This document shows positions 8,451 through 16,539 of a stretch of DNA of 51,824 nucleotides, piece after piece. Every line of letters begins with the position of its first letter. The stretch's first letter is position 1. The notes below the pieces were generated by a model that was given only the letters and a program-made list of their open reading frames with translations, was not told where the DNA came from and searched no databases. Made by a program: the position numbers and the translations under genes. This DNA comes from CAZTHL01 sp964613585. GTDB taxonomy: Bacteria > Pseudomonadota > Alphaproteobacteria > DSM-16000 > Inquilinaceae. The stretch spans positions 1 to 51,824 of the forward strand of contig CAZTHL010000020.1 of the NCBI GenBank assembly GCA_964613585.1, read 5' to 3'.

Positions 8451-9280
8451 CGGTCTGTCCTTCGCTTGCGCGCTTGCATCTGGAGCTGGCTCAGCAGGAA
8501 CGGCGCCAGCCGCTCCAGCCGTCCGTACACCGGCGGGCTGGCGCGCAAGGCGGCCAGCCGCTGCTTCAATGTCGCGCCCGGAAGGTCGCGGGAAATCGGG
8601 CCGTCCAGGCAGAAGCCGTAGGCTCCGGCCCGGCTCTCCCGGGACGGCAGCGGCAGGGGGTCCGAGCCGGGCAGCACGATCATGCCCCGCGCCTCGGCCG
8701 CCGCCAGCAGGCGCGGCCGCGGCGCAAGCGCCGGGCGGCCGCCATTGTCGCCCAGGAAGATCCCGCCGCGACCCGGCGAGCGAATCAGGTCGTCGACCAG
8801 AGCGCCCCGCCGGAACAGCCATTTGCCGAAGCCCCAGGGCAGGACCGGAACGGCGTCGGCCTCGCGTGCCCGTCGCAGCGTGTCGGCCAGGGACTCGCCA
8901 TCGGCAAAGCGGCCGGCGGTGCCGAGGGCGAGGACCTCGAGGCCCTCACGTGTCACGATCTGGCGGCCGGCCACCAGCACCAGCGAGTCGCGGCCGTGAT
9001 GGCGAGCCATGAGCGAGCCCGGCTCGGCGGTCGCCCGCCAGGTCCAGGGACCCGGTGGGGCGCCCGCCGCCCGATCGGCGAAGGCCTCGAACGCATGATC
9101 GCGGCTGGTCTCGGCCAGGAGCAGCAGGCCCGGCGTCGTCGGCGGCAGGCCGAGTTCGGCCGCCCCGGCCGCCATGTTGCGCCGCGCGCTGTCGAGAAAA
9201 CGTTGCTCGTCGAAGCCGCCGTAGAAGTGCACGTGCGCATCGACCAGCACCGGGCCCGACCAGTCGTCACCTGCCGGCAT
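8447..9280 (-). CDS. Amidohydrolase/PHP-like metal-dependent hydrolase of the XrtA operon
   Basis: The 277-aa product starts with VLVDAHVHFYGGFD, whose D-x-H-x-H is the first metal-binding motif of TIM-barrel amidohydrolases and PHP phosphoesterases. Further candidates are ALGTAGRF, PVLPWGFGKWLF (repeating a small-motif pattern) and GGIFLGDNGGRP. The C-terminal region (LKQRLAALRASP) is helical. I do not recognise a named family. Start ATG 9280 is chosen because it opens directly on the core. It is translationally coupled to the downstream glycosyltransferase. It may act on a sugar, phosphate or amide in the polysaccharide pathway. Confidence 0.6.
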   Translation of the reverse strand: MPAGDDWSGPVLVDAHVHFYGGFDEQRFLDSARRNMAAGAAELGLPPTTPGLLLLAETSRDHAFEAFADRAAGAPPGPWTWRATAEPGSLMARHHGRDSLVLVAGRQIVTREGLEVLALGTAGRFADGESLADTLRRAREADAVPVLPWGFGKWLFRRGALVDDLIRSPGRGGIFLGDNGGRPALAPRPRLLAAAEARGMIVLPGSDPLPLPSRESRAGAYGFCLDGPISRDLPGATLKQRLAALRASPPVYGRLERLAPFLLSQLQMQARKRRTDR

Positions 9281-9382
9281 CCGTCTCACCCGCTTTCCTT
9301 GAAGCCGGCCGATCCACCGGTCCCGGCGGCAAGGCGGTGCGCCGGGCGGACACCACTCAGCCAAGCGCCCACGGCATCCGCC

Positions 9383-9652
9383 TCAACGCCTGGGATAGCG
9401 GGACGACGGACCCGGGCGTGCTCCGGGACGACGGCCGGACTTGCCGGTGCCGGGCCCGAAACGCCGGCCGGGCCTGCGGCTGCTGCCCTCGCGGGCGGAC
9501 GCCTCGGCATCCGCCTCGTCCGGCGTGACGCTGTGCTTCATCGCGAACAGCCCGGTCATCGGCTGGTCCTCGGGCACGTCGTCGTTCTGCCGCGCCCACC
9601 AGCCGATCAGCACGACGCCGAGGAAGATGAAGCCGAGAACGATGCTTTCCAT
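9383..9652 (-). CDS. Small single-pass membrane protein of the XrtA operon, unknown function
   Basis: The 89-aa product has one N-terminal transmembrane segment (MESIVLGFIFLGVVLIGWWA) followed by a short acidic stretch (NDDVPEDQP), the sequence MTGLFAMKHSVTPDEADAEA, and an Arg/Gly/Pro-rich basic tail. It lies 22 bases after the amidotransferase stop and about 100 before the hydrolase, so it fits the operon. I do not recognise a family. Plausible roles are a scaffold or a regulator of the polysaccharide machinery, without direct evidence. Confidence 0.6.
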   Translation of the reverse strand: MESIVLGFIFLGVVLIGWWARQNDDVPEDQPMTGLFAMKHSVTPDEADAEASAREGSSRRPGRRFGPGTGKSGRRPGARPGPSSRYPRR

Positions 9653-9674
9653 GTCGATCCCTCACCGCTGCCGG

Positions 9675-11621
9675 TCACGCCGCCGCGCCCACGCGCTCGC
9701 CTTCGCTGGCGAGCCACGGTCGGCGCAGGAACGCGTCGAACATGAGCAGTGCCCACAGCGTCCGGCTGTGGTCGAAACGGCCCTGGACGTGCTGCGTGGC
9801 GAGCCGGCGAAGCGCCGTCCGGTCGAAGATGCCGGTCTCCGCCAGCACCGGACCGTCGATGACCTCGCGCAGCCGGTCGGCGAAGGCGTGGCGCATCCAG
9901 GACCTGAGCGGCACCGAGAAGCCCTGCTTCGACCGGTACAGGATCTCGCGGGGCAGCCGCGGCTCCAGGGCCTGCTTCAGGATCGCCTTGCCCTCCATGC
10001 CGCGGATCTTGGCCGAGGCGGGAAGGCCCGCCGCCCACTCGACGAGGTCCGGATCGAGCAGCGGCGCCCGCACCTCGAGGCCGTGGGCCATGCTGGCGCG
10101 GTCGACCTTGACCAGCATGCCGCCGGCCAGCCAAGTCTTCAGGTCGATGTACTGGGCGCGGGCCACGGGGTCGGTCGTGCCGGCGCGGGCGGCGTGCGCG
10201 CGCAGGACCTCGACCGCGCCGTAGCCGCCGAGGGCATGCGCGAAATCGGCGGCGTAGATCCGGCGGCGCAGCGGCGTCGGCAGGAAGGTGACGCCACGGA
10301 AGTAGCCGCCCGGCGCGTCCTCGGCCAGCGCCTCGAACGTCGCCTTGGCGCGCAGAACGCGCGGCGCCCAGTCGAGCTTCGGGTAGGCACGGCCGAGCAG
10401 ACCGAACATCGGCCGACGGATCCCGTCCGGCAGGAGCCGCTTGACCGCCTCCTCCTTCGCGTGAAGGGCGAGGCGGCGGTAGCCGGCGAACACCTCGTCG
10501 CCGCCGTCGCCGGACAGCGCAACGGTCACCCGCCGCCGCGCCAGGCCGCTCAGCAGGTAGGTGGGCAAGGCCGAGTTGTCGGCAAACGGCTCGGTGTAGG
10601 CGACCGCGATGCGATCGATCAGCGCGCCGGCGTCGACGTCCACCGTCTCGGTGAAGTGATCCGTGCCGAACAGGCCGGCCACCTGCGCGGCATAGGCCGA
10701 CTCGTCGTGCGCGGCCTCGGCGAAGCCGATCGAGCAGGTCTGCACCGGCGCTCCGCCCGACTCGCGCTGCGCCCCGGCCATGCTGGCAACGACCGCGCTC
10801 GAGTCGACGCCACCGGACAGGAAGGCGCCGAGCGGCACGTCGGACACCAGGCGCAGGCGCACCGCCCGGTCGACCCGGTCCGCGAGCTCGGCCGCCAGCC
10901 CGGGGCTCCTTCCGGACAGGCGATCCTCGAACCGGACGTCCCAGTAGCGGGCCGGCGACACCCGGACCGCGCCGGACCCCCGGCGCCGCAGCACCAGCTT
11001 GTGGCCGGGCTCGAGCTTCTGCACGCCTTGGAAGATGGTCTTGGGGTCGGGCACATAGCCGAAGGCGAAGTAGTCCTCGACGGCCCGGGGCTCGAGGTCG
11101 GGAACGGCCTCCAGGCCGGCGACCACGGCGCGCAGCTCGGATCCGAACAGGAGCAGCCCGTCCGCGGTCTCGGCATGGTAGAGCGGCTTCTCGCCGAGCC
11201 GGTCACGCGCCAGGAACAGGGTGTCCTCGGCGGCGTCCCACAGGGCGAAGGCGAACATGCCGTTGAACCGGTCGAGGCACGCCTCGCCCCATTCCCGCCA
11301 GCCATGGACGATCACCTCGGTGTCGCAGCGGGTCCGGAAGCGGTGGCCGCGGCTCTCGAGCTCGCGCATCAACGGCTGGAAGTTGTAGATCTCCCCGTTG
11401 AAGACCACGCAGATTCTGCCGGTCTCGTCGAGCAGCGGCTGCTGCCCGCTCGCCACGTCGATGATCGCCAGACGCCGGTGGCCGAGCGCGACTCCGGGGG
11501 CCAGATGGACCCCGCCGCCGTCGGGTCCACGATGGATCAGCGTGTCGTTCATGGCGTGCAGGCGGCGGGGCGAGAGATCGCGCCGCCCCGCCAGATCGAA
11601 GATGCCGCTGATGCCGCACAT
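9675..11621 (-). CDS. Asparagine-synthase-like amidotransferase, exosortase A system type
   Basis: The 648-aa product starts MCGISGIFD, so Cys2 is the class II glutaminase nucleophile after Met removal. HRGPDGGG and VFNGEIYNFQ complete the glutaminase domain (residues 1-200). The synthase domain contains the ATP-pyrophosphatase P-loop LSGGVDSSAVVASM near residue 270, ALSGDGGDEVFAGY and the KVDRASMAHGLEVRAPLLD motif. This matches the amidotransferase regularly found with exosortase A. It probably amidates a carboxylated sugar in the exopolysaccharide. Neighbours are XrtA-EpsI (30 bases upstream) and the 89-aa membrane protein. Confidence 0.92.
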   Translation of the reverse strand: MCGISGIFDLAGRRDLSPRRLHAMNDTLIHRGPDGGGVHLAPGVALGHRRLAIIDVASGQQPLLDETGRICVVFNGEIYNFQPLMRELESRGHRFRTRCDTEVIVHGWREWGEACLDRFNGMFAFALWDAAEDTLFLARDRLGEKPLYHAETADGLLLFGSELRAVVAGLEAVPDLEPRAVEDYFAFGYVPDPKTIFQGVQKLEPGHKLVLRRRGSGAVRVSPARYWDVRFEDRLSGRSPGLAAELADRVDRAVRLRLVSDVPLGAFLSGGVDSSAVVASMAGAQRESGGAPVQTCSIGFAEAAHDESAYAAQVAGLFGTDHFTETVDVDAGALIDRIAVAYTEPFADNSALPTYLLSGLARRRVTVALSGDGGDEVFAGYRRLALHAKEEAVKRLLPDGIRRPMFGLLGRAYPKLDWAPRVLRAKATFEALAEDAPGGYFRGVTFLPTPLRRRIYAADFAHALGGYGAVEVLRAHAARAGTTDPVARAQYIDLKTWLAGGMLVKVDRASMAHGLEVRAPLLDPDLVEWAAGLPASAKIRGMEGKAILKQALEPRLPREILYRSKQGFSVPLRSWMRHAFADRLREVIDGPVLAETGIFDRTALRRLATQHVQGRFDHSRTLWALLMFDAFLRRPWLASEGERVGAAA

Positions 11622-11651
11622 GACCCGCCGCTCCCTTGCTCCGCCCCCGGT

Positions 11652-13241
11652 TCAGTCCGTGCCCGGCGCCCGATGCGGCGCCGCGATGCCATGCAGATAC
11701 CGGTCCAAGGCCGCGGGGTCGGGGAGAAAGCCTGCCATGGCGCGCACAGCCTCCTCCGGCTCGTCCCCGTAGGACGCCGACAGGGCGACCGCGGCGGCGG
11801 CCGGCTCGCCGCCGGTGAGCCTCGCCCAGGCCTGGCGCAGCTTGGCCACGCGGGCATCGCCGGTGAGTACGCCGCCGACCCAGTACCAGGCCAGGGCCAC
11901 GCGGGCGCCCTCCGCGGCGCCCAGCCGCTCGGCCGCCGCCGGTGCCGGCCACGCGCCGACCGGCGCTCGGTCCAGGCCACCGACCCGCGACCAGGTCTCG
12001 CCGTCATGGAGCCGGTTGGCCCAGCCCACCACCTCGGCCCCTTGCCGCTGCTGCGGATACCAGGCCAGAAACAGGTCGACGCTCTGCCCGTCCCGCGTGA
12101 AGCGGCGCGCCAGGGTCGCCTCGGCGCCCGGAAACAGCGGCCGCCACGCCGGTGTGGCCGGTGCCGACGGCTGCCAGCCGGGCGCCACCGGCGGCTCGGG
12201 CAGAGCGCCGACGGCGGCCGGCGTCGGCGCGGCCATCACCCAGGCCGCGTAGCCCGGGCCCGCGGCCAGGATCAGGGCCGCGAGCGCGGTCAGCCCCAGG
12301 GCCGGTCCTCCCCGACGGCCCCGGTCGAGCAGGGTCGCGCTCGGCGCGGCCGGAGCAACGCTGTCCGGGATGAGCTGGCCGATCGGCCGGTCGGCAAGGC
12401 GGCTGCCGATGAGCAGCAGCAGCAGCATGACCGCGGTGAAGAACCCCCAACCGTAAACGATATGGTCCACGCCGGCCGCCAGCGCGTTGTCGCTCCAGTG
12501 GCCGATCAGGATGATGCCGAAGGCGCGCAGGCCGTTGGCCAGGATCGGCACGACCACGCCCAGCGCCACGAGCAGCCCGCGCTTCCACCAACGGTCGAAG
12601 GCGAGATACGCGAACAGCGTGCAGATGACGACGTTGGCGATGAGGAAGCGCAGGCCGGCACAGGCCTCCGCCACCTCGTAGACGCCGTTGGGCAGGAAGA
12701 TGAGGACGCCGTCAAGGAACACCGGCACATCGATCAGGCGCAGGGCCCAGACCGAGAAGGCGGCGGTGACGTCCTGCAGCGGCGGCACCAGGACGTCGCC
12801 GACCGGCACCATGAAGAACAAGAAGGCCAGGGGGAACACCAGCCGCCGCGCCACCGCGCGACCAAAGGCGAGGACGAATACGCCGATCAGCCCGGCGACC
12901 AGCGCGGCCTGCTGCACGACCTGAACGTCGGCGGCGCGGCCGAGCAGCCAGGACAGCGTGACGCCGAGCAGCACCGGCAGCGCCCGCCATTCCGCTGCCG
13001 GGTCCACCGACCGGAGCGCGCCGCGGCGCAGCCAGACGAGGCCGACGGCGATCGGCAGGATCAGCAGGCCGTGATTGTAGGTCACGTTGGTCCACCAGGT
13101 GCGGACCATGCTGGCGGCCGCCTCGTGCCACAGCAGCAGCAGCAGGACCGCGAGCACCGCGAAGCGCAGGGCCGCGCCCACCCAGGGCCCGGCTCGCCGG
13201 GTCGCGCGGGACGCCAGGCGTCCGGTGCCGGCCTCGGCCAT
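11652..13241 (-). CDS. xrtA: Exosortase A with C-terminal EpsI domain
   Basis: The 529-aa product is an integral membrane protease/transpeptidase of the exosortase family. It has about eight transmembrane segments in residues 20-290. The expected catalytic residues are present: Cys194 in EVAEACAGLRFLIANVV, Arg239 in ILANGLRAFG and His260 in GVDHIVYGWGFF. A periplasmic EpsI domain (about residues 310-529) follows, with WRPLFPGAEATLARRFTRDG and VALAWYWVGG. Exosortases process PEP-CTERM proteins. ATG 13241 is set 10 bases after the upstream stop. No PEP-CTERM substrate gene is in the window. Confidence 0.93.
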   Translation of the reverse strand: MAEAGTGRLASRATRRAGPWVGAALRFAVLAVLLLLLWHEAAASMVRTWWTNVTYNHGLLILPIAVGLVWLRRGALRSVDPAAEWRALPVLLGVTLSWLLGRAADVQVVQQAALVAGLIGVFVLAFGRAVARRLVFPLAFLFFMVPVGDVLVPPLQDVTAAFSVWALRLIDVPVFLDGVLIFLPNGVYEVAEACAGLRFLIANVVICTLFAYLAFDRWWKRGLLVALGVVVPILANGLRAFGIILIGHWSDNALAAGVDHIVYGWGFFTAVMLLLLLIGSRLADRPIGQLIPDSVAPAAPSATLLDRGRRGGPALGLTALAALILAAGPGYAAWVMAAPTPAAVGALPEPPVAPGWQPSAPATPAWRPLFPGAEATLARRFTRDGQSVDLFLAWYPQQRQGAEVVGWANRLHDGETWSRVGGLDRAPVGAWPAPAAAERLGAAEGARVALAWYWVGGVLTGDARVAKLRQAWARLTGGEPAAAAVALSASYGDEPEEAVRAMAGFLPDPAALDRYLHGIAAPHRAPGTD

Positions 13242-13251
13242 GGTGCCGCCG

Positions 13252-14517
13252 TCAGGCCGCGTCGCCCTGGCGCGCGGCGGCGCCGGGCAGCACATCGTCC
13301 AGCCGTGCGAGCTGGCTCGCCCAGGTGTAGGTCGCGGCCACATGCTCGCGGGCGGCGGCTCCAAGCCGCGCGCGCCCGGCGGCGTCGCCGAGCAGGCCGA
13401 CGACCGCGTCGGCGAAGCGCTCGGCGCCGTCGGCGATCAGCAGGTGCCGGGTCGGCGTAGCGCGGATGCCCTCGAAGGCCTGCGGCGTCGCCACCACCGG
13501 CTTGGCCATGGCCATGCCCTCCAGCACCTTGTTCTGGACTCCCCGGGCGATGCGCAGCGGCGCGACCACGATGTCGGCATGGGCGACATAGGGCCGGATG
13601 TCGGCCACTCGCCCGGTGACCAGCACCTCGGGATCGACCTCCCCGAGCCTGCGGATTGCCGGGGCCGGGCGAGCGCCGGCGATGGCGAGGCGCACGCCGC
13701 CGGCCCGCTCGCGCAGGCGCGGCAGGACCTGCTCGGCAAGCCAGGTGACCGCGTCGATATTCGCCCAGTAGTCCATCATGCCGGTGAAGACGAGCACGGG
13801 GCCGCCCGGGGGGTACGGGCTCGGGTGCGCGCGGGCCGGATCGAAGTAGCCGATGTCGACGCCGTTGCTCATCCCGCGCACCCGGTCCTCGGCCAGGCCG
13901 GTGCGCTCTCGGAACAGCGCCGCCTCGGCGTCGGAGACGAGCAGGCAGACATCGGCGCGGCGGGCGAAGTCCCGCTCGGCCAGGGCCAGGCGCCGGCTTT
14001 CCCGCCCGTAGATCCAGCGACCGGGGAAGCCCCGGGAGCGGGCGTACTGGGCCCATTTGTCGGAGTCGACGTCCATGAAGTCGATGACGCGCAGGCCGGG
14101 CGCACCGCGGCCGAAGCCGGCCACCCGCTCGGCATAGGGCACCATGGAGGAGCAGTAGACGAGCTGGGCCGCGATCGGCCGGTCCCGGTGCAGCCGGTCG
14201 ACCCAGCGGGCCAAGCCGCGGTCGAAGAAGTACGGCAGGGTCAGCGGACGCCCGTCGACGAGGCCGCGCAGGCTGCGCAGCCGGGCCCGCCGCGGCTCAA
14301 GCTTGGCGGCGTGGACGCTGGCGCACAGCCGCTCGAGCTCGGGCAGGTGCTGCCAGTCGTCCGGATCGTCGACCAGGCAGCCGAGATGGACGGTGTAGTG
14401 GCGCGCCAGATGCGCGAGCAGGTGCCAGGAGCGGATCTTGTCGCCCTTGTTCGGCGGATAGGGGATCCGCTGGGTGAGAAACGCAAGCTCGGGCCGTGCG
14501 CCGCCTGCCGTTGCCAC
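13252..14517 (-). CDS. XrtA/PEP-CTERM system family 1 glycosyltransferase
   Basis: The 421-aa product begins with ELAFLTQRIPYPPNKGDKIRSWHLL, the diagnostic N-terminus of the XrtA-associated glycosyltransferases (TIGR03087 type). It continues with RVIDFMDVDSDKWAQYA, MSNGVDIGYFDP, VFTGMMDYWANIDAV and the donor-site ARGVQNKVLEGMAMAKPVV. No ATG exists near this N-terminus. A GTG at 14517, 11 bases after the FemAB stop, is the best start; the open frame upstream of it is a shadow over the FemAB gene. It probably assembles the exopolysaccharide repeat unit in the cytoplasm. Confidence 0.92.
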   Translation of the reverse strand: MATAGGARPELAFLTQRIPYPPNKGDKIRSWHLLAHLARHYTVHLGCLVDDPDDWQHLPELERLCASVHAAKLEPRRARLRSLRGLVDGRPLTLPYFFDRGLARWVDRLHRDRPIAAQLVYCSSMVPYAERVAGFGRGAPGLRVIDFMDVDSDKWAQYARSRGFPGRWIYGRESRRLALAERDFARRADVCLLVSDAEAALFRERTGLAEDRVRGMSNGVDIGYFDPARAHPSPYPPGGPVLVFTGMMDYWANIDAVTWLAEQVLPRLRERAGGVRLAIAGARPAPAIRRLGEVDPEVLVTGRVADIRPYVAHADIVVAPLRIARGVQNKVLEGMAMAKPVVATPQAFEGIRATPTRHLLIADGAERFADAVVGLLGDAAGRARLGAAAREHVAATYTWASQLARLDDVLPGAAARQGDAA

Positions 14518-14528
14518 GGGAGCCGCCC

Positions 14529-15614
14529 TCAACCCAGCTGCCGGGCGATCGGCGGACCGAGCCGGTTGGCCAGCCCGAGCGGCAGCCGCTTCCAGCCCTC
14601 GACCATAAGATGATACTTCGGGTTGAGCGGGTTGACGTCCGGCACCTCCTTCGCCTTCACCAGGTGATACTGGTAGTGCAGCCATTCCGGCGCGAAGCCC
14701 CAGTGCGTCTTGTACTCGAACGGCCCGGTGCCGCGCTTCGAGCGGCCAAAGTCGAACACACGGGCGCCGCGTTGACGGGCGCGCAGCATCAGGGTCCAGT
14801 ACTTGCAGTCGTCGGCGTGCAGGGCGCGCGCCGCCGGCCGGGAGCCGGCCCAGTAGACCAGGCACTGGTCCTTGAAGAAGTAGCTCATGACCGTGGCGAC
14901 CGGCCCATCCGGGCCCTCGACGAGCTGAATGTCGACGGCGTCGCCGAATTCGGCGACGACCGCCTGGTAGAAGCCCTTCCCGAACACCGGGGTGCCGTGG
15001 TTGCGTACGCTCTCGGCGTAGATTGGATAGAACTCGTCGACCGAGGCGTCGGCGCGGATGCGCACCCCGCTCTTCAGGCTCTTCTTGAGGTCGCTGCGCT
15101 TGTGTTCGGCCATGCCAAGCAGGATGTCGGCCGGGTCGTCGGGCAGCGCCTTGCGGAAGGTGGCATAAAGGTCGGGCTTGGCGGTCCAGCCGATCGCCTC
15201 GTTGGGCGTGCTGTGGCGAAGCTCGACATAGTCGACGCCGAGCGCCTCGCCGAGCGCTGCGGCATCCTCGGCCAGGGCGCGCGCCGCCGCGTCGTCGGCC
15301 GCCAGGATCCCGCCATAGACGCAGAATCCCGTGGAGATGAGCGCGTTGCCGAACAGGCGGCTGCGGACGTGCAGCAGCGGCAGCACGCCGACAACGGCGC
15401 CGCCGCGGCGGGCGACGCGGAAATAGGGATCGTGCCCGTACGCCCGGCGCAGCACCCGGCGCCAGCCCGGGCGGTGGAAGAACTCGGCCCGCGGCTCGGC
15501 TGCGATGAAGGCTTCCCAGGCCCGCTCGGCCGGGCTGTCCGGCCCGTCCGCCTCGGTCAGCTGCGAGATCTCAACCGTGTCGGTGCCGTGCTCGATGTCC
15601 AGGGCCAGGCTCAT
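14529..15614 (-). CDS. FemAB family XrtA/PEP-CTERM system-associated protein
   Basis: The 361-aa product is a GNAT-like FemAB protein of the TIGR03019 type. Family-like stretches include EFFHRPGWRRVLRRAYGHDP, FGNALISTGFCVYGGILA, MAEHKRSDLKKSLKSGV, YFFKDQCLVYWAGSRPAARAL and RGARVFDFGRSKRGTGPFEYKTHWGF. FemAB proteins transfer amino acids from aminoacyl-tRNA in peptidoglycan synthesis. The XrtA clade's substrate is unknown; aminoacylation of the glycan is a reasonable guess. It is the first gene of the nine-gene operon, so the operon promoter should lie in 15615-15918. Confidence 0.9.
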   Translation of the reverse strand: MSLALDIEHGTDTVEISQLTEADGPDSPAERAWEAFIAAEPRAEFFHRPGWRRVLRRAYGHDPYFRVARRGGAVVGVLPLLHVRSRLFGNALISTGFCVYGGILAADDAAARALAEDAAALGEALGVDYVELRHSTPNEAIGWTAKPDLYATFRKALPDDPADILLGMAEHKRSDLKKSLKSGVRIRADASVDEFYPIYAESVRNHGTPVFGKGFYQAVVAEFGDAVDIQLVEGPDGPVATVMSYFFKDQCLVYWAGSRPAARALHADDCKYWTLMLRARQRGARVFDFGRSKRGTGPFEYKTHWGFAPEWLHYQYHLVKAKEVPDVNPLNPKYHLMVEGWKRLPLGLANRLGPPIARQLG

Positions 15615-15918
15615 GCCGCTCGTGCTTCAAGGATCGGGGCCGTGGTCGGCGAGGCCGTCCGCGACGGCCGTGCCTATGGACCGCACGGCGGACGGCACTG
15701 TAATATCCAAGGCCTAATCAATACTAAACGCTCCTTGCCGGCAAGCGGCGGCAAATGGCGACAAGTGGCGGCTCGACCGGCAACATCGAAAGCCGTGGCG
15801 TCCGAAGCGCCCCTCGAGAAGCACCCGTGCAACCCGGGCCGGGACCCGGTGTTCTGTCAGGGCACCGGAAGACCAGGGCGCGACGGCGCGATTCCATCAG
15901 CCTGCGAGAAGGCAGCCC
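15615..15918. promoter_or_regulatory. Divergent intergenic region with AT-rich core
   Basis: This 304-base gap separates the XrtA operon from the CATRA-like gene. It holds an AT-rich patch (about 15703-15732, with GTAATATCC and ATCAATACTAAAC), the likely promoter core for the minus-strand operon. Beside the patch is a degenerate 10-base triple repeat (15739-15768). I could not find a convincing sigma-54 GG-N10-GC promoter, though sigma-54 control is known for some XrtA systems. Confidence 0.5.
15739..15768. repeat. Degenerate 10-base tandem repeat, three units
   Basis: The units CGGCAAGCGG, CGGCAAATGG and CGACAAGTGG follow one another without a gap. They lie between the AT-rich promoter core and the CATRA-like gene. 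Ten-base phasing places the units on one face of the helix, which would suit an iterated operator, but this is inference. Confidence 0.6.
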
Positions 15919-16389
15919 ATGCAGCTCAAGCGCTTGCTCGAGAGGTGGAACCTTAGCTCGCTCCGAATCCGGACGCCGTTCCTCGAGATGGACTGGGAGC
16001 CGGGGAACGAGGATCGCGACGCCGCGTGGGACCTGTACATCGAACTGATCACCCGGGTGGCGACGCAGCAGCTGCAGCCGACGGAGGGCGACGAGGCGGC
16101 GGCGCTCCAGTCGATACACGAGCTGTTTCCCCTGACCCGATCAACCATCAAGAAGCACGGTCGCGCCTGCATCAACTTCACGCGCATCGCCGTGGTCGTG
16201 CTGAACCAGAAGGTGCGGCCGTTCACGGCGAAATGGCATCCCGTGGTGCTCGAGGGCGGGCTGCGCGACGAGCTCAAGGAGACGTTCCGCCAGGAGCTGG
16301 CCGTGCTGCAGCAGGATCTGCGCAACTACACCCGGCTGCTGGCCGACCTCGCCGATGTCGAGGACCTGACCGACCTGGAGGCGGTCTGA
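15919..16389 (+). CDS. Small protein resembling the CATRA-associated small protein family
   Basis: The 156-aa soluble product reads LRIRTPFLEMDWEPGNEDR, AAWDLYIELITRVATQQL, GDEAAALQSIHELFPLTR, FTRIAVVVLNQKVRPFTAKWH and ETFRQELAVLQQDLRNYT. From memory this layout matches the small proteins associated with CATRA conflict systems, which accompany TPR-like effectors in NTP-dependent defence loci. I see no such partner here; the neighbours are the XrtA operon and gmd. There is no signal peptide or membrane segment. The family call is from recall and needs a profile search. The gene itself looks real. Confidence 0.65.
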   Translation: MQLKRLLERWNLSSLRIRTPFLEMDWEPGNEDRDAAWDLYIELITRVATQQLQPTEGDEAAALQSIHELFPLTRSTIKKHGRACINFTRIAVVVLNQKVRPFTAKWHPVVLEGGLRDELKETFRQELAVLQQDLRNYTRLLADLADVEDLTDLEAV

Positions 16390-16539
16390 GCCGGTCCGGC
16401 GGGCTGCGTCCGCAGGTGTCCCGGTCGGACTGTGCCGGCCGCCGGTGCCGACCCTGACGACGGGTTTGCGGTTGCGGCGGCAACCGGCTAAGGCAGACCG
16501 GCCCGGACGGTCCGGTCGTCAGCCGAGAGCCACCAAGCC

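Noticed and set aside
9441..13460. 1339-codon forward open frame
   Set aside because: It is the antisense shadow of the XrtA and amidotransferase genes; its Gln/Arg/His-rich composition is typical of such shadows.
15615..15918. Sigma-54 promoter before the XrtA operon
   Set aside because: No GG-N10-GC pair with the expected flanking bases was found on the minus strand.
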